This document shows positions 32,904-41,663 of a DNA stretch of 64,000 bases, in pieces (the first letter of the stretch is position 1; the number at the start of each line of letters is the position of its first letter). This DNA is from Deltaproteobacteria bacterium (lineage in GTDB: Bacteria > Acidobacteriota > Thermoanaerobaculia > Multivoradales > JAHZIX01). The notes under the pieces are model-generated. The model was given only the letters and a program-made list of their open reading frames with translations. It did no database searches and was not told the origin of the DNA. A program made the translations under genes and the position numbers. The DNA is taken from assembly GCA_022601195.1 (NCBI GenBank), contig JAHZIX010000045.1, forward strand, positions 248,001-312,000, read 5' to 3'.

Positions 32904-33640
32904 TGTTTAGGTCGATGTCCCAAGATGATCAGTCGGTCACTGTCTGCCGTGAAGACTTCACCGGAAAAGCTCCCGTACAAACCATCCACCTCGAGACCAG
33001 CCCAATGAAGTCCACAAGTCATCTCCTCGGAGGTGTAGGCTCGAACACTCTCTAGAAAGGTCCTCGCCGGCTGCCCCTCGGTGTGTATACGGATGCGCTT
33101 GTTGATCCTCCTTGCCGTGACGTCGAACCAACGCTCGATCTCTACAGTTCTTCCGTCGCGGACCGCTGTCTCCTTTGGTTTGAGACTCTTCAAGACTTTC
33201 TCTGTGTTGAAAAAGTCGATCATGAACCGCCCGCCCGGGCGCAGAATCCTGACGACTTCCTCGAGGACACGAAAGTTCTCTCGCTCTTCTTCGAAGTAGC
33301 CAAAGGCGGTAAAGAAATTGAGAATCCAATCGAAAGTACCATCGGCGAAAGGAAGATACCTCATATCCCCTCCAACCCGAGGAAGGTCGGCGCCAACGGC
33401 CAGCAGCGTCAGGGAAAGGTCGACCCCCAGCGCTCGATAGCCTCGATGACGGAGCTCCTCCGTGTGGCGCCCGGCCCCGCAAGCGAGATCGAGCACCGCA
33501 AGCGGCTTTCGAGAATGCTCGACATCCTGAGGAAGTAGACGATCTTCCACAAAATCGATATGCGCCGTCGCTTCGCGATGGTCACGGTGAGCGTAGAGTT
33601 CCAGATAGTCTTCGCCGAACCACTCTTTATACCAAGCCAT
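32900..33640 (-). CDS. SAM methyltransferase of the bacillithiol operon, candidate N-methyl-bacillithiol synthase
   Basis: 246 residues. Class I methyltransferase: LDLACGAGRHTEELRHRGY (motif I, about residues 49-67), GVDLSLTLLAVG, GDMRYLPFADGTFDWIL, then RILRPGGRFMIDFFN. The N-terminus (WYKEWFGEDYLELYAHRD) is shared by a subgroup of these enzymes. First gene of the operon, overlapping bshC by 4 bases. In Chlorobaculum tepidum a SAM methyltransferase (NmbA) makes N-methyl-bacillithiol; this gene's position makes that role a reasonable inference, but the sequence alone does not prove it. Confidence 0.7.
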   Translation of the reverse strand: MAWYKEWFGEDYLELYAHRDHREATAHIDFVEDRLLPQDVEHSRKPLAVLDLACGAGRHTEELRHRGYRALGVDLSLTLLAVGADLPRVGGDMRYLPFADGTFDWILNFFTAFGYFEEERENFRVLEEVVRILRPGGRFMIDFFNTEKVLKSLKPKETAVRDGRTVEIERWFDVTARRINKRIRIHTEGQPARTFLESVRAYTSEEMTCGLHWAGLEVDGLYGSFSGEVFTADSDRLIILGHRPKH

Positions 33641-33665
33641 CGACGCATCATATCCGCCGGACGGT

Positions 33666-33671
33666 TAGAAT
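33666..33671 (+). promoter_or_regulatory. -10 element of dus, probable leaderless message
   Basis: TAGAAT ends 7 bases before the dus ATG at 33679, and no ribosome site is present in between. Transcription would start at or next to the start codon. The -35 region (near 33643) is weak. The gap to the divergent methyltransferase gene is only 38 bases. Confidence 0.5.
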
Positions 33672-33678
33672 CACCCCC

Positions 33679-34662
33679 ATGTTGAAGATCGGTGATGTTT
33701 TGGTCGACCCGCCATTATTCCTGGCCCCCATGGCCGGGGTAACTGACAAAGACTTCCGCTTGATCGTGCGCCGCATCGGTGGCGTAGGGGTGGTGGCCAT
33801 GGAATTCATCTCCTCGAAAGGTCTATTGCGAGGAGAGAAACGCTGGCGCCGGCTCATGGACTTCAGCCAGGAGGAACGCCCTCTGTCGATTCAGATCTAC
33901 GGCTCCGACGCCGAAACGATGGCTTATGCAGCCGAAATCGTCGAAGACCTCCAGCCGGATCTCTGTGACATCAACATGGGTTGCCCGGCTAACAAGATTC
34001 TCAAAGGATGCGCCGGGGCCGCCCTGATGGGCGACCTAAAGACCGCGGAATCGATCATTCGGAGGGTTCGCCAAGTCCTCACGATTCCCCTCACGGTCAA
34101 GTTCCGCCTCGGCTTGGACGACAACCGGCAAAGCTATTTGGAGTTGGGCCGGATTTGCCAAGCAAACGGGGTGCAAGCAGTCACTATGCACGCTCGGACG
34201 GCGAAGCAGGGTTACACCGGCCAAGCCGATTGGAGCCATATCGCCCGTCTCAAGGAGGCGATCTCCATCCCGGTGATCGGCAACGGAGATGTTCGGGGTC
34301 CCCAAGATGCCGTCGACCTACTCGCCAAGAGTGGGTGCGACGGAGTCATGGTCGGCCGGGGCGCCACACGCAATCCGTGGATCTTCCAACAGATTACCGC
34401 TCGCCTGTCCGGTGGCAGGATCCCCGAGCCGACCCACGAAGATCGGCGCCGGTTGATCCAAGATCACTTTCGAGCGGTCATCGAGCGAGATGACCCAAAG
34501 AGCGCCCTTCATAAGTTGCGCACCTTCACGGGCAAGTACGGCCAGGGCCTACCGGGAGGCCAAAGGCTACGCCGCCAAATTCAAAGACTGGAAACTCCGG
34601 AAGATTTTCCCGTCGCCATCGACGAATTCTTCGATCAGCTCATTCTGGAGGAAGCGGCGTGA
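33679..34662 (+). CDS. dus: tRNA-dihydrouridine synthase
   Basis: 327 residues. FMN-dependent enzyme that reduces uridines in the tRNA D-loop. Motifs: LAPMAGVTDKDFRLIVRRIG, IQIYGSDAETMAYAAEI, DINMGCPANKILKGCAGAALMGD with the catalytic Cys, VTMHARTAKQGYTGQADW, VIGNGDVRGPQDAVDLL and GCDGVMVGRGATRNPWIF. This fits the DusB-like group. There is no ribosome site before the ATG and a -10 element sits directly upstream, so it may be translated from a leaderless message. It overlaps the DUF971 gene by 4 bases. Confidence 0.93.
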   Translation: MLKIGDVLVDPPLFLAPMAGVTDKDFRLIVRRIGGVGVVAMEFISSKGLLRGEKRWRRLMDFSQEERPLSIQIYGSDAETMAYAAEIVEDLQPDLCDINMGCPANKILKGCAGAALMGDLKTAESIIRRVRQVLTIPLTVKFRLGLDDNRQSYLELGRICQANGVQAVTMHARTAKQGYTGQADWSHIARLKEAISIPVIGNGDVRGPQDAVDLLAKSGCDGVMVGRGATRNPWIFQQITARLSGGRIPEPTHEDRRRLIQDHFRAVIERDDPKSALHKLRTFTGKYGQGLPGGQRLRRQIQRLETPEDFPVAIDEFFDQLILEEAA

Positions 34663-34979
34663 GCGGAGAGATTTATCTGACTCAGGTGCACCGACTGACC
34701 GAGCAGCGCCGCCTCCAACTAACTTGGAGTGATGGCCATAGTGCCGAGCTCGACTACGACTATTTGCGAGGCTATTGCCCTTGCGCAAATTGCCAGGGCC
34801 ATTCGGCAGAGCAGATCAAGTACCACCCTCCGACCCAAGCGGTCACTGCCGAGAACATCGAACCAGTGGGTAACTACGCCATTTCTTTTCTGTGGAGCGA
34901 TGGCCACAGCACGGGCATCTATCGCTTCGACTTCCTGCGACGAATCTGCCCTTGCTCGGTCTGTGTACCCTCTATTTGA
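34659..34979 (+). CDS. DUF971 (GBBH-like N-terminal domain) protein
   Basis: 106 residues. The domain has the features of DUF971: LQLTWSDGHSAELDYDYLRGYCPCANCQGH and, unusually clearly, a second copy-like block ISFLWSDGHSTGIYRFDFLRRICPC. The cysteines CPCANC and CPCSVC could bind a metal, as in the related N-terminal domain of gamma-butyrobetaine hydroxylase. DUF971 genes are often near iron-sulfur carrier genes. The GTG start overlaps the dus stop (GTGA), so translation is coupled. Confidence 0.8.
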   Translation: MSGEIYLTQVHRLTEQRRLQLTWSDGHSAELDYDYLRGYCPCANCQGHSAEQIKYHPPTQAVTAENIEPVGNYAISFLWSDGHSTGIYRFDFLRRICPCSVCVPSI

Positions 34980-34995
34980 CTCAACTCGTGTTGAG
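34980..34995 (+). terminator. Hairpin after the DUF971 gene
   Basis: CTCAAC (34980-34985) and GTTGAG (34990-34995) form a six-base stem directly after the stop codon; a second GCCT/AGGC stem follows. T-runs are missing. Confidence 0.35.
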
Positions 34996-35050
34996 GGTGC
35001 CTTCGGCGAGGCGACGTAGCCTTGCAGAAGGAATCGGCCGGGGTTTCACC

Positions 35051-35059
35051 TGCTAGAAT
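35051..35059 (+). promoter_or_regulatory. Extended -10 promoter element before the SRPBCC gene
   Basis: TGCTAGAAT contains TG plus TAGAAT, a near-ideal extended -10, 90 bases before the start at 35149. The start has AAGGAG at a good distance. Confidence 0.45.
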
Positions 35060-35148
35060 TGCCGTTTGACCCCCTAGCCGAAGAGCCGGCCTAACACCTC
35101 TCCACCTCGAGAGCCTGGGCAGGCTCCCTAGCTCCAAGGAGACCCCTC

Positions 35149-36168
35149 ATGCTCAAGAAACTATTCGTAGGGCTTTTGGCCCTCATCGCGATCCTCGTCG
35201 TGGTCGGATTCCTGCTTCCCGATGATTTTCATCTGGAGCGCTCGGTGACTATCGATGCTCCGGCCTGCACGATTTTCGCGCAACTGGATAACTTCCACCG
35301 CTTCAACGCCTGGTCGCCCTGGGCAGATATCGACCCCAACGCCCAATACTCCATCTCCGGAACGCCGAAATCCGTCGGTCACAAGATGTCATGGGCCAGT
35401 GAGGACAGGAATGTTGGCACCGGCTCCCAAGAGATCACTGCGCTAGAGCCCTACCGTCGTGTCGAGAGCCTTCTCGACTTTGGTGACCAGGGCCAACCAG
35501 ATGTCTTCTTCGATCTTCAGCCGGAAGGCGACGCAGTGAAGGTCGTTTGGGGCTTCGATACCTCCTTCGAAGGGAGTCTCATCGGTCGCTACTTTGGTCT
35601 CTTCTTCGACAACATGATCGGCCCCTCCTACGAAAAGGGACTTTCCAGACTCAAAGCGGTCGCAGAAGCCTTGCCGGACACCGATTGGTGTGACGCCGAT
35701 ATCGAGATCACCGAGGTTGCCGAGCGAACTATCGCCTCCACGGAAGGAGAAAGTGGCACCGGTTCCGAAGAGGTCAGCGCTGCTATCGGTGAGGCCTACG
35801 GAAAAGTACTGGGATTTCTCGGCAAGCGTAACCTCCAGGCTGCCGGTGCTCCGCTGACCATCAACAAGACTTGGGGAGAAGACGGGTATCAGTTCGAAGC
35901 GGCGATGCCCTTGGCAACCAACCCCAACCTGGAAGCGGCAGAAGGAGCCGAGGTAGTGATTCGCGACCTGCCGGCCACCCGGGCCGTGCGCCTCATCCAA
36001 AAGGGATCCTATTCCCAGATGGAAGGCAACTACGCCGCCCTCGAAGCCTACCTCGAAGCCAACGGCCTGAACGCTTCTGGCCACTCCTGGGCCGAATACC
36101 TCAACGATCCAGCAACCGTGGCGGAAGAAGAGCTGGTCACCCACATCTACATTCCCGTGGACAGCTGA
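35149..36168 (+). CDS. SRPBCC (polyketide-cyclase-like) plus GyrI-like domain protein
   Basis: 339 residues. A membrane anchor (LFVGLLALIAILVVVGFLLP) is followed by an SRPBCC domain (about 28-165: RSVTIDAPACTIFAQLDNFHRFNAWSPW is the standard beginning; split here as ERSVTIDAPA and NAWSPWADIDP). A GyrI-like small-molecule-binding domain occupies about 185-339 (EVVIRDLPATRAVRLIQKGSYSQ...YIPVDS). This two-domain build is common and its ligand is unknown. It stands alone, with an extended -10 upstream and a hairpin after it. Confidence 0.75.
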   Translation: MLKKLFVGLLALIAILVVVGFLLPDDFHLERSVTIDAPACTIFAQLDNFHRFNAWSPWADIDPNAQYSISGTPKSVGHKMSWASEDRNVGTGSQEITALEPYRRVESLLDFGDQGQPDVFFDLQPEGDAVKVVWGFDTSFEGSLIGRYFGLFFDNMIGPSYEKGLSRLKAVAEALPDTDWCDADIEITEVAERTIASTEGESGTGSEEVSAAIGEAYGKVLGFLGKRNLQAAGAPLTINKTWGEDGYQFEAAMPLATNPNLEAAEGAEVVIRDLPATRAVRLIQKGSYSQMEGNYAALEAYLEANGLNASGHSWAEYLNDPATVAEEELVTHIYIPVDS

Positions 36169-36193
36169 AACCTGCGGCGCTAACCGCCCCCGT

Positions 36194-36229
36194 CAACGGA
36201 GTCGAGGTGAGAGTACCTCTACTCCGTTG
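36194..36229. terminator. Hairpin between convergent genes
   Basis: CAACGGAGT (36194-36202) pairs with ACTCCGTTG (36221-36229), with AGGT/ACCT inside the loop. It lies 25 bases after the SRPBCC gene stop and overlaps the mobA stop, so it may end transcription from both sides. Confidence 0.6.
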
Positions 36230-36842
36230 GCTTTCGGGGTAGGTCTAAAGGCTCCGTCGCGGCACCTTCGGTTTCGAACCGGCGGAGATCCTCGGGGCGG
36301 TTCAAATTGAAGAAGAGATCTTTCGGATTGCCGTGACGAAGCAGCTCTTCGCCTTCTAGAAAGCCGACCTCGAGGCGTTGCGATCGCAGCCAAGAGTGGA
36401 GCGCCAACTCGCCGGAGGCGACCTGGGCATCTAACAGCACCAGGCTCGAAGCAGAGAACCGGGCACACAGAGGCTCGAGTCGGCCACCGTGTCGTGGAAC
36501 CCAGGCCTGCCCGGAACTACGCTCGGCGAGATCGCGTAGCAAAGCCACCGGAACTCTCGGCAGGTCACAGGCCAAGACCAGTAGATCCCTCCCGGGTCGA
36601 GCCAGAGCCGCCCCGAGCAAACCCGCCGCTGGACCTTGCCCGGGTCCATCGACCACTGATTCCAGCTCCAACAAGAGTTTTCGGCCGCGGTCCGCCACCA
36701 CAACTTCGCCACAGACCTCAGCCAAACGCTCCGCCGCCCAATCGGCGAGAGTCCCACCTCGAAAAGGGTAGAGTGCTTTGTCTTGGCCTAGACGCCGACT
36801 GGCTCCCCCGGCGAGAACCACTCCTGTTGGCAACGAAGTCAT
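36219..36842 (-). CDS. mobA: Molybdenum cofactor guanylyltransferase
   Basis: 207 residues. It transfers GMP from GTP to molybdopterin to make the guanine dinucleotide cofactor. The nucleotide-binding signature VVLAGGASRRLGQDKAL is at the N-terminus, with LLVLACDLPRVPVALL near residue 90 and FFNLNRPEDLRRFE near the end. No ribosome site precedes the ATG; TATCCT lies 13-8 bases upstream, so a nearly leaderless message is possible. Other molybdenum cofactor genes are outside the window; the ferredoxin protein at the left edge may be a distant functional partner, but this is only a guess. Confidence 0.88.
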   Translation of the reverse strand: MTSLPTGVVLAGGASRRLGQDKALYPFRGGTLADWAAERLAEVCGEVVVADRGRKLLLELESVVDGPGQGPAAGLLGAALARPGRDLLVLACDLPRVPVALLRDLAERSSGQAWVPRHGGRLEPLCARFSASSLVLLDAQVASGELALHSWLRSQRLEVGFLEGEELLRHGNPKDLFFNLNRPEDLRRFETEGAATEPLDLPRKPTE

Positions 36843-37003
36843 GAAAGAAAGGATAGCGCGACGGGTGGTTCTGGCCCTGGCGGCCAGGGGGCCTCGGAAC
36901 GTGCCCCCACCTCGCGGACACTCGCTCCGAGAGACGGACAGCTAATTCTATGAACCTTGAGAGGACAAACTGGGTGAGGTTCTATCAAAAACCGAGAAAG
37001 GAC

Positions 37004-37088
37004 TGGTGCCGAAGGCCGGACTCGAACCGGCACGGGTTGCCCCACACGGCCCTCAACCGTGCGCGTCTACCAATTCCGCCACTTCGGC
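37004..37088 (-). tRNA. tRNA-Leu (anticodon GAG)
   Basis: 85 bases with encoded CCA. Acceptor GCCGAAG pairs with CTTCGGC. The anticodon stem CACGG/CCGTG encloses TTGAGGG (anticodon GAG), there is a long variable arm, and the T-arm is GCCGGTTCGAGTCCGGC. The rest of the 423-base gap between mobA and secG (36843-37265) shows no other gene. Confidence 0.95.
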
Positions 37089-37265
37089 AGCTTGCGGATT
37101 GTACCAGCACGAAGTCGAAATGTCTCCGTGCGTGGTACCTCGATCCATGCCGGCTGAGTTAGGCCCACCGAAGCGGCGCTTTCTATCTCAGGCTCGAATG
37201 GAACCGAAACTTCTAAACGAGTTCTTGGCCAGCCCTTGGCCAGCCAAGACTCTGGTCAAAGGCGA

Positions 37266-37715
37266 CTAAGGACTCTCGCCTGAGGAGTCGCCATCGGTGC
37301 TCTCGGCGGGAGTCGCAACGGGTACATCCGAGGCAGAAGCTGCGCCAGGAGCATCCGAAGCGGGAGCTTCCGCGGGAGCCTCAGAGGTGGCTTCTGCGGG
37401 GGTGTCTCCCCCGGTGGCCGGAGCTGCGCCTTCTTCAGCCGCTGCGGGAGCCTCCGTTTCGACACCGCTCAACACCGACTCGCTTCTTCCTCTGCCCTGA
37501 AGCATGGCGATAGAAAGCGTCGTGATGATGAAGAGGATGAAGAAACCAACCGTCAGCTTGTGCAATAGGGTCGCGGCACCCCGGGCACCAAAAGCCGCCT
37601 GAGTGCTGCCACCACCAAAAACCGAAAGATCTGCGCCTTTGCCCTGCTGCAGGAGCACCACCAAGATCAGGAAGATGCAGGTCAGGACATGGACGGTGTA
37701 GAACAGATAGATCAC
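37266..37715 (-). CDS. secG: Protein-export membrane protein SecG
   Basis: 149 residues. Two membrane helices with the SecG core between them: HVLTCIFLILVVLLQQGKGADLSV...STQAAFGARGAATLLHKLT, then FFILFIITTLSIAML. SecG assists SecYEG translocation. The GTG at 37715 is preferred over TTG 37730 because GGAGG lies between them at the right distance. The C-terminal 65 residues are an Ala/Pro/Glu-rich low-complexity tail, longer than in most SecG. It follows tpiA on the same strand by 36 bases. Confidence 0.92.
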   Translation of the reverse strand: MIYLFYTVHVLTCIFLILVVLLQQGKGADLSVFGGGSTQAAFGARGAATLLHKLTVGFFILFIITTLSIAMLQGRGRSESVLSGVETEAPAAAEEGAAPATGGDTPAEATSEAPAEAPASDAPGAASASDVPVATPAESTDGDSSGESP

Positions 37716-37751
37716 GGGTCGAACCTCCAAAAACCAAGCTGCGGGAGTGCG

Positions 37752-38519
37752 TCACCCGAAGCCGGAATTGCTGATAATACCCGAGAATGACGCTGGGTCA
37801 AGGCTTGCACCCCCAACCAAGAAGCCATCGATGTCTTTCTCGGCCCCGAGCTCGGCCGCATTTCCCGGCTTGACGGAGCCCCCATAGAGGATACGAACCT
37901 CGTCAGCCCAGGCCTTACCCAGGGTTTCGCCAAGGCGCATTCTTAGGTGTTCGTGGGCTTTTTGGGCCAGGGCAGGTGTCGCCGTTTCACCCGTTCCTAT
38001 GGCCCACACCGGTTCGTAGGCGAGAACGAAGGGTTGTGGTCGGTGCGCCAGAGCTGCCTCCAGCTGCCGATCGAGTACTTCGAAGGTACGGCCCGATTGG
38101 CGCTCCTCGGACGTCTCTCCCACACACAGAAGGGGCTGCAGCCCATGCCGGCGGGCACTGAGAGCTTTTTCACCGACCAACCGATCGCTCTCTCGATGAT
38201 TCTGCCGGCGCTCACTGTGGCCACAGAGGACCCAACTACAGCCGATGTCCGCCAATTGCTCACCGGACACATCGCCAGTGTGGGCACCCTTCGCCTCCTG
38301 GTGAAGATCTTGCCCGCCCCAGGCAACCGTCGAACCCACCAATTCCTGGGCGACGGTGGGTAGCAGGGTGAATCCAGGAAAGATCACCAGCTCGACGTTT
38401 GGGGAAGATGGCAGCAGGCTGCGCAAGGTACGACAAAACCCACTAGCATCTTGCCGCAAGAGATGCATTTTCCAGTTGGCGGCAATCAACGGCCGACGAC
38501 CGCTCTGCGGCTCCTTCAT
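37752..38519 (-). CDS. tpiA: Triosephosphate isomerase
   Basis: 255 residues. It interconverts dihydroxyacetone phosphate and glyceraldehyde 3-phosphate in glycolysis. Motifs: IAANWKMHL with the catalytic Lys, [10 protein letters not shown] with the catalytic His, [18 protein letters not shown] with the catalytic Glu, [15 protein letters not shown] and [14 protein letters not shown] 38519 has GGAGG 5 bases before; the GTG at 38531 is less likely. The order gap-tpiA-secG on one strand is a common bacterial arrangement, with pgk missing here. Confidence 0.95.
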   Translation of the reverse strand: MKEPQSGRRPLIAANWKMHLLRQDASGFCRTLRSLLPSSPNVELVIFPGFTLLPTVAQELVGSTVAWGGQDLHQEAKGAHTGDVSGEQLADIGCSWVLCGHSERRQNHRESDRLVGEKALSARRHGLQPLLCVGETSEERQSGRTFEVLDRQLEAALAHRPQPFVLAYEPVWAIGTGETATPALAQKAHEHLRMRLGETLGKAWADEVRILYGGSVKPGNAAELGAEKDIDGFLVGGASLDPASFSGIISNSGFG

Positions 38520-38583
38520 AGGAGCCTCCACTGAGGCGAGACTCGCTCCGAGCTTCCTCTCTCACTCATCCAGGGGGTTGGCT

Positions 38584-39636
38584 TCATCTTGAGCTCGCTC
38601 CTTTCTGCCCACCGGACTGCCGCCGGGCGATCAGGGCCAGCAGCTCGGCCAACCGGCTCGCATAACCCCATTCGTTGTCGTACCAGGCGACCACTCGAAC
38701 CAAGTGATCGCCGACCTTCTGAGTCAGCGGCAGGTCCACCACGGCAGAGTTGGCCTCACCAACAAAGTCGGAGGAGACCCAGGGCTCTTCCGTCACCGCG
38801 AGAACTCCTTCAAGGGCTCCGAGGGCGGCCTGCCGAAAGGCCTCCTGTACCTCCCCTTCCGTCGCTGGCCGCTCGAGGTGAGCCACCATGTCCAGCATGG
38901 CTGCTGCCGGTGCCGGGACCCGGGTGACGTATCCATCCAGTCGACCCGCCAGGTGAGGTAGCACCTCTCCCACGGAGCGCGCCGCCCGGCTGGAAACCGG
39001 AATCATGTTGATGAGCGCTGAGCGGCCTCGGCGTGGATCCCCAAACCCGGTGTCCAACAGGGGTTGACTATTGGTAACACTGTGAACACTGTGAGTGAGT
39101 CCGTGGCGAAGACCGAAGGCATCGTCCAGCACCTTTGCCAGAGGAGCTATGCAGTTCGTGGTGCAGGATGCGTTGCTAATCACTCGATGCCGATCCGGGT
39201 CGTACCCTTGGTCATTGATCCCGATGCAGAAAGTGGCATCCACATCCGGAGGATCCGGGTCGGGGTTCCAAGCGGCCACCACTCGCTCCACCGAGCCACC
39301 GAGATGCCGCCGGGCATAGGTTCCTGTCCGCTCGACACCAGAGGACTCGACAACCAAACGGGCTCCGCACTCACTCCAAGGAATTTCGTCCGGCTGCCGC
39401 CGGCCATAGAAAGCAATTCGTTCTCCGTCCACCCACAAGGCGTCCGGCGACGCTGCAGCCTCGCCATCAAAAGCACCATAGATGGAATCTCGCGCGATCC
39501 TCTGGGCCAAGGCCTGGGGAGATTGGAGATCGTTGACGCCCACCAGCCGAAGCTCCTCAAAGCGGCGAGAGGTACGTAGCAAGGCTCTACCTACCCTGCC
39601 GAGGCCATTGATGGCGAACGGTAGTGGCATCGTCAT
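38584..39636 (-). CDS. gap: Glyceraldehyde-3-phosphate dehydrogenase
   Basis: 350 residues. NAD-binding start INGLGRVGRALLR, catalytic block ISNASCTTNCIAPLAKVLDD and the closing VVAWYDNEWGYASRLAELL are all present. The usual HSYT(A/N)DQ region reads HSVHSVTNSQPLLD, and the sequence is generally diverged, with arginine-rich text, so it may be a secondary form (for example erythrose-4-phosphate or NADP-specific) rather than the main glycolytic enzyme. Substrate or cofactor preference cannot be read here. AAGGGAAG precedes the ATG. The tail after residue 335 (QSGGQKGASSR) is extra. Confidence 0.88.
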   Translation of the reverse strand: MTMPLPFAINGLGRVGRALLRTSRRFEELRLVGVNDLQSPQALAQRIARDSIYGAFDGEAAASPDALWVDGERIAFYGRRQPDEIPWSECGARLVVESSGVERTGTYARRHLGGSVERVVAAWNPDPDPPDVDATFCIGINDQGYDPDRHRVISNASCTTNCIAPLAKVLDDAFGLRHGLTHSVHSVTNSQPLLDTGFGDPRRGRSALINMIPVSSRAARSVGEVLPHLAGRLDGYVTRVPAPAAAMLDMVAHLERPATEGEVQEAFRQAALGALEGVLAVTEEPWVSSDFVGEANSAVVDLPLTQKVGDHLVRVVAWYDNEWGYASRLAELLALIARRQSGGQKGASSR

Positions 39637-40103
39637 GAAACTTCCCTTATATAGAGGCGGCGCTCTCTACAAAACCCGAACTCAAAGCCCGAGGCCAGGG
39701 CTCGGACCGCACCCATCTAGCGCGCGCCCAACCAGAAGCGCGATTCTAGCAGGCAAGGGCGTCGACGAACCTAGCCCTAGCTTCACATCAGCCTTCTCTG
39801 ACTACACGGTACTCCCCTGAATCCCAGGCGTCAGAAGCCGAATAGGCTTCTAGACATCGTGTCACTATGCCGGCGGCGCAAAACGCGCTTTCTTTCTGAA
39901 TTCTCCGAGCGTCTTCCACATCCCGCGGCGAAGTTGGTGAGATGGTCGAGCTAGCGAGATGGTTTTGGTCTACTTTCGGCATAGCCTTTGCTTAGATTTC
40001 CGGTTGGCCGCTCTATGTTGGCGAAACCAGTTGGAAAGAAAGCGACCCTCCGCTTCGCCTTGAGTCCCTGTTGGACGGGCCAAAGCGAGAAAGGTAGATA
40101 CCC
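39637..40103. other. 467-base gap before the kinase operon
   Basis: No gene is seen. It contains a perfect hairpin AGAAGCC-GAATA-GGCTTCT at 39833-39851 and a sigma-54-like promoter near its right end. Confidence 0.5.
39977..39992 (+). promoter_or_regulatory. Sigma-54-like promoter of the histidine kinase/NtrC operon
   Basis: CGGCATAGCCTTTGCT has GG and GC exactly 10 bases apart (39978-39979, 39990-39991), with GGCAY and TTGC matching the -24/-12 consensus. The kinase start is 112 bases downstream. It would let the NtrC-type regulator control its own operon. Confidence 0.5.
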
Positions 40104-41663
40104 ATGTCCTTGCGCCTTCGCCTCTTCTTGCTCTTCGGAGCGCTCGTGGTCCTTCTCATGGGTGCTCAATGGCTGATGATCCGTTCCCTGAGTCACGATC
40201 TTTCCTCCGAAGTTCGAGGAATGGCAGCCTCCGTTGGAACTGCGGTGATTTCGGTCATTCAAGAAGAGGACTTCGTGCCCCTAGGGGGGGAGGTCGCCGA
40301 CGGTGAGGAAAAACGCGAAAGTCTCGTCAACGTTCGAGTTCTTTCTGCCCCGTCGGTTGAGGAAGCTACCGAAATGGCGATCGAGATGGAATCCACCCTT
40401 GGAGGGGAAGGAACTTCCGGGCCGCCCCGAATTACGATCGACGAGAGCTCCTCGGACAGGCGAATAGTGAAGATCGTTCACAACTCCGAGGAGGGTGCGA
40501 TTCCTCACCAGGTAGAGCCCGAGCTATTGGCCCAGGTCCGAAAGATTGCGGCTCATATGGAAGCTCGTACGGACGACGACGCCTTGATCCTGAGGGGGCC
40601 CCACTTGGAGCGGAGAATCCCGATTCCCCGAGACACCTTCGACGATCGGGTGAGTCACTTCTCGAGCCGGCTGCTGGTCGGCACTTCCCTCCTTTTGGGA
40701 CTTGGGTTGGTGCTGGCGGGAGCCCTGGCCCACCGCGTGACGCAACCTCTCCAGCAGCTTTCGACCGCTGCCAAGCAAGTCGGTGAAGGCGCTCTCGGCG
40801 TACAGGTGGACGCCTCTGCCAGTGGCGAGGTTGGAGCAACTCTTACCGCCTTCAACACCATGTCGGCGCATCTCGAGCGCCTAGAAGAGGACACCCGGCG
40901 TTTGCGCGCCGGCCAACAGTTGAGCGAGCTCGGAGAGATCTCCCGAGGAATCGCCCACTCGTTGAGGAATCCTCTCAATGCCCTTGGCCTCTCTGTGGAC
41001 TCCTTGGAAGGCTCTTCCCTGGACAGCGGCAGACGGGCTCAGCTAGCGGCCGGTGCACGCCAACAAATTCGCCGCATGGACCGCTCTCTCCGGTCTTTTC
41101 TGGCCCTGGCCAGTAGCGGTGGCGCTCCCGAGCAGGTAGATGTTGGAGCGGTGCTCCAGGATGTCGTGCTGGAGGCGATCCAAAACGCGGTCGCCGGGAA
41201 GGAGGGGGATGAGAGCAGCACGAAGCCCCATATCGAAGCTCACCCACAACCGGACCTGGAACCACTGCGGGCGGTGGCTCCAGAGCTTCGCGCTGTGCTT
41301 CAGGCCCTGGTCGTGAATGCGGTCGAAGCGAGCCCTCCGGGAGGGCGAGTCTCAGTGGGTGCCGAAAGCTGGGAAGGAGATCGGATTCGCATTACCGTCG
41401 AAGACGAGGGGCCCGGGCTCCCAAAAAGTGTCCGAGATCGCCTCTTCACTCCACACCTGACCACGAAGGCTCAAGGCTCGGGAATGGGGCTCTTTTTGGC
41501 CCACCGCATCGCAGCCAATCGCTACGATGGCAGCCTGGAGCTAGAAGACATGGGGGGGGAAAGGGGCAACACTGGGAAAGGTCAGACACCATCAGGTACC
41601 CGGGCCGTGCTCATTTTGGGGCCCCGGCGAGGCGCTGAGGACGGAGGAGCTAGCAATGACTGA
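40104..41663 (+). CDS. Membrane sensor histidine kinase
   Basis: 519 residues. A first membrane helix (LFLLFGALVVLLMGAQWLMI) leads to an outer sensor region of about 165 residues, a second helix (LLVGTSLLLGLGLVLAGALA) and a HAMP linker (HRVTQPLQQLSTAAKQVG). The HisKA block is GEISRGIAHSLRNPLNALGL, with the His near residue 297, and the ATPase domain has the N box VLQALVVNAVEASPPGG, then EDEGPGLPK and GSGMGLFLAHRI. It should phosphorylate the NtrC-type regulator encoded next; the two genes overlap by 8 bases. The signal sensed is unknown. Confidence 0.9.
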   Translation: MSLRLRLFLLFGALVVLLMGAQWLMIRSLSHDLSSEVRGMAASVGTAVISVIQEEDFVPLGGEVADGEEKRESLVNVRVLSAPSVEEATEMAIEMESTLGGEGTSGPPRITIDESSSDRRIVKIVHNSEEGAIPHQVEPELLAQVRKIAAHMEARTDDDALILRGPHLERRIPIPRDTFDDRVSHFSSRLLVGTSLLLGLGLVLAGALAHRVTQPLQQLSTAAKQVGEGALGVQVDASASGEVGATLTAFNTMSAHLERLEEDTRRLRAGQQLSELGEISRGIAHSLRNPLNALGLSVDSLEGSSLDSGRRAQLAAGARQQIRRMDRSLRSFLALASSGGAPEQVDVGAVLQDVVLEAIQNAVAGKEGDESSTKPHIEAHPQPDLEPLRAVAPELRAVLQALVVNAVEASPPGGRVSVGAESWEGDRIRITVEDEGPGLPKSVRDRLFTPHLTTKAQGSGMGLFLAHRIAANRYDGSLELEDMGGERGNTGKGQTPSGTRAVLILGPRRGAEDGGASND

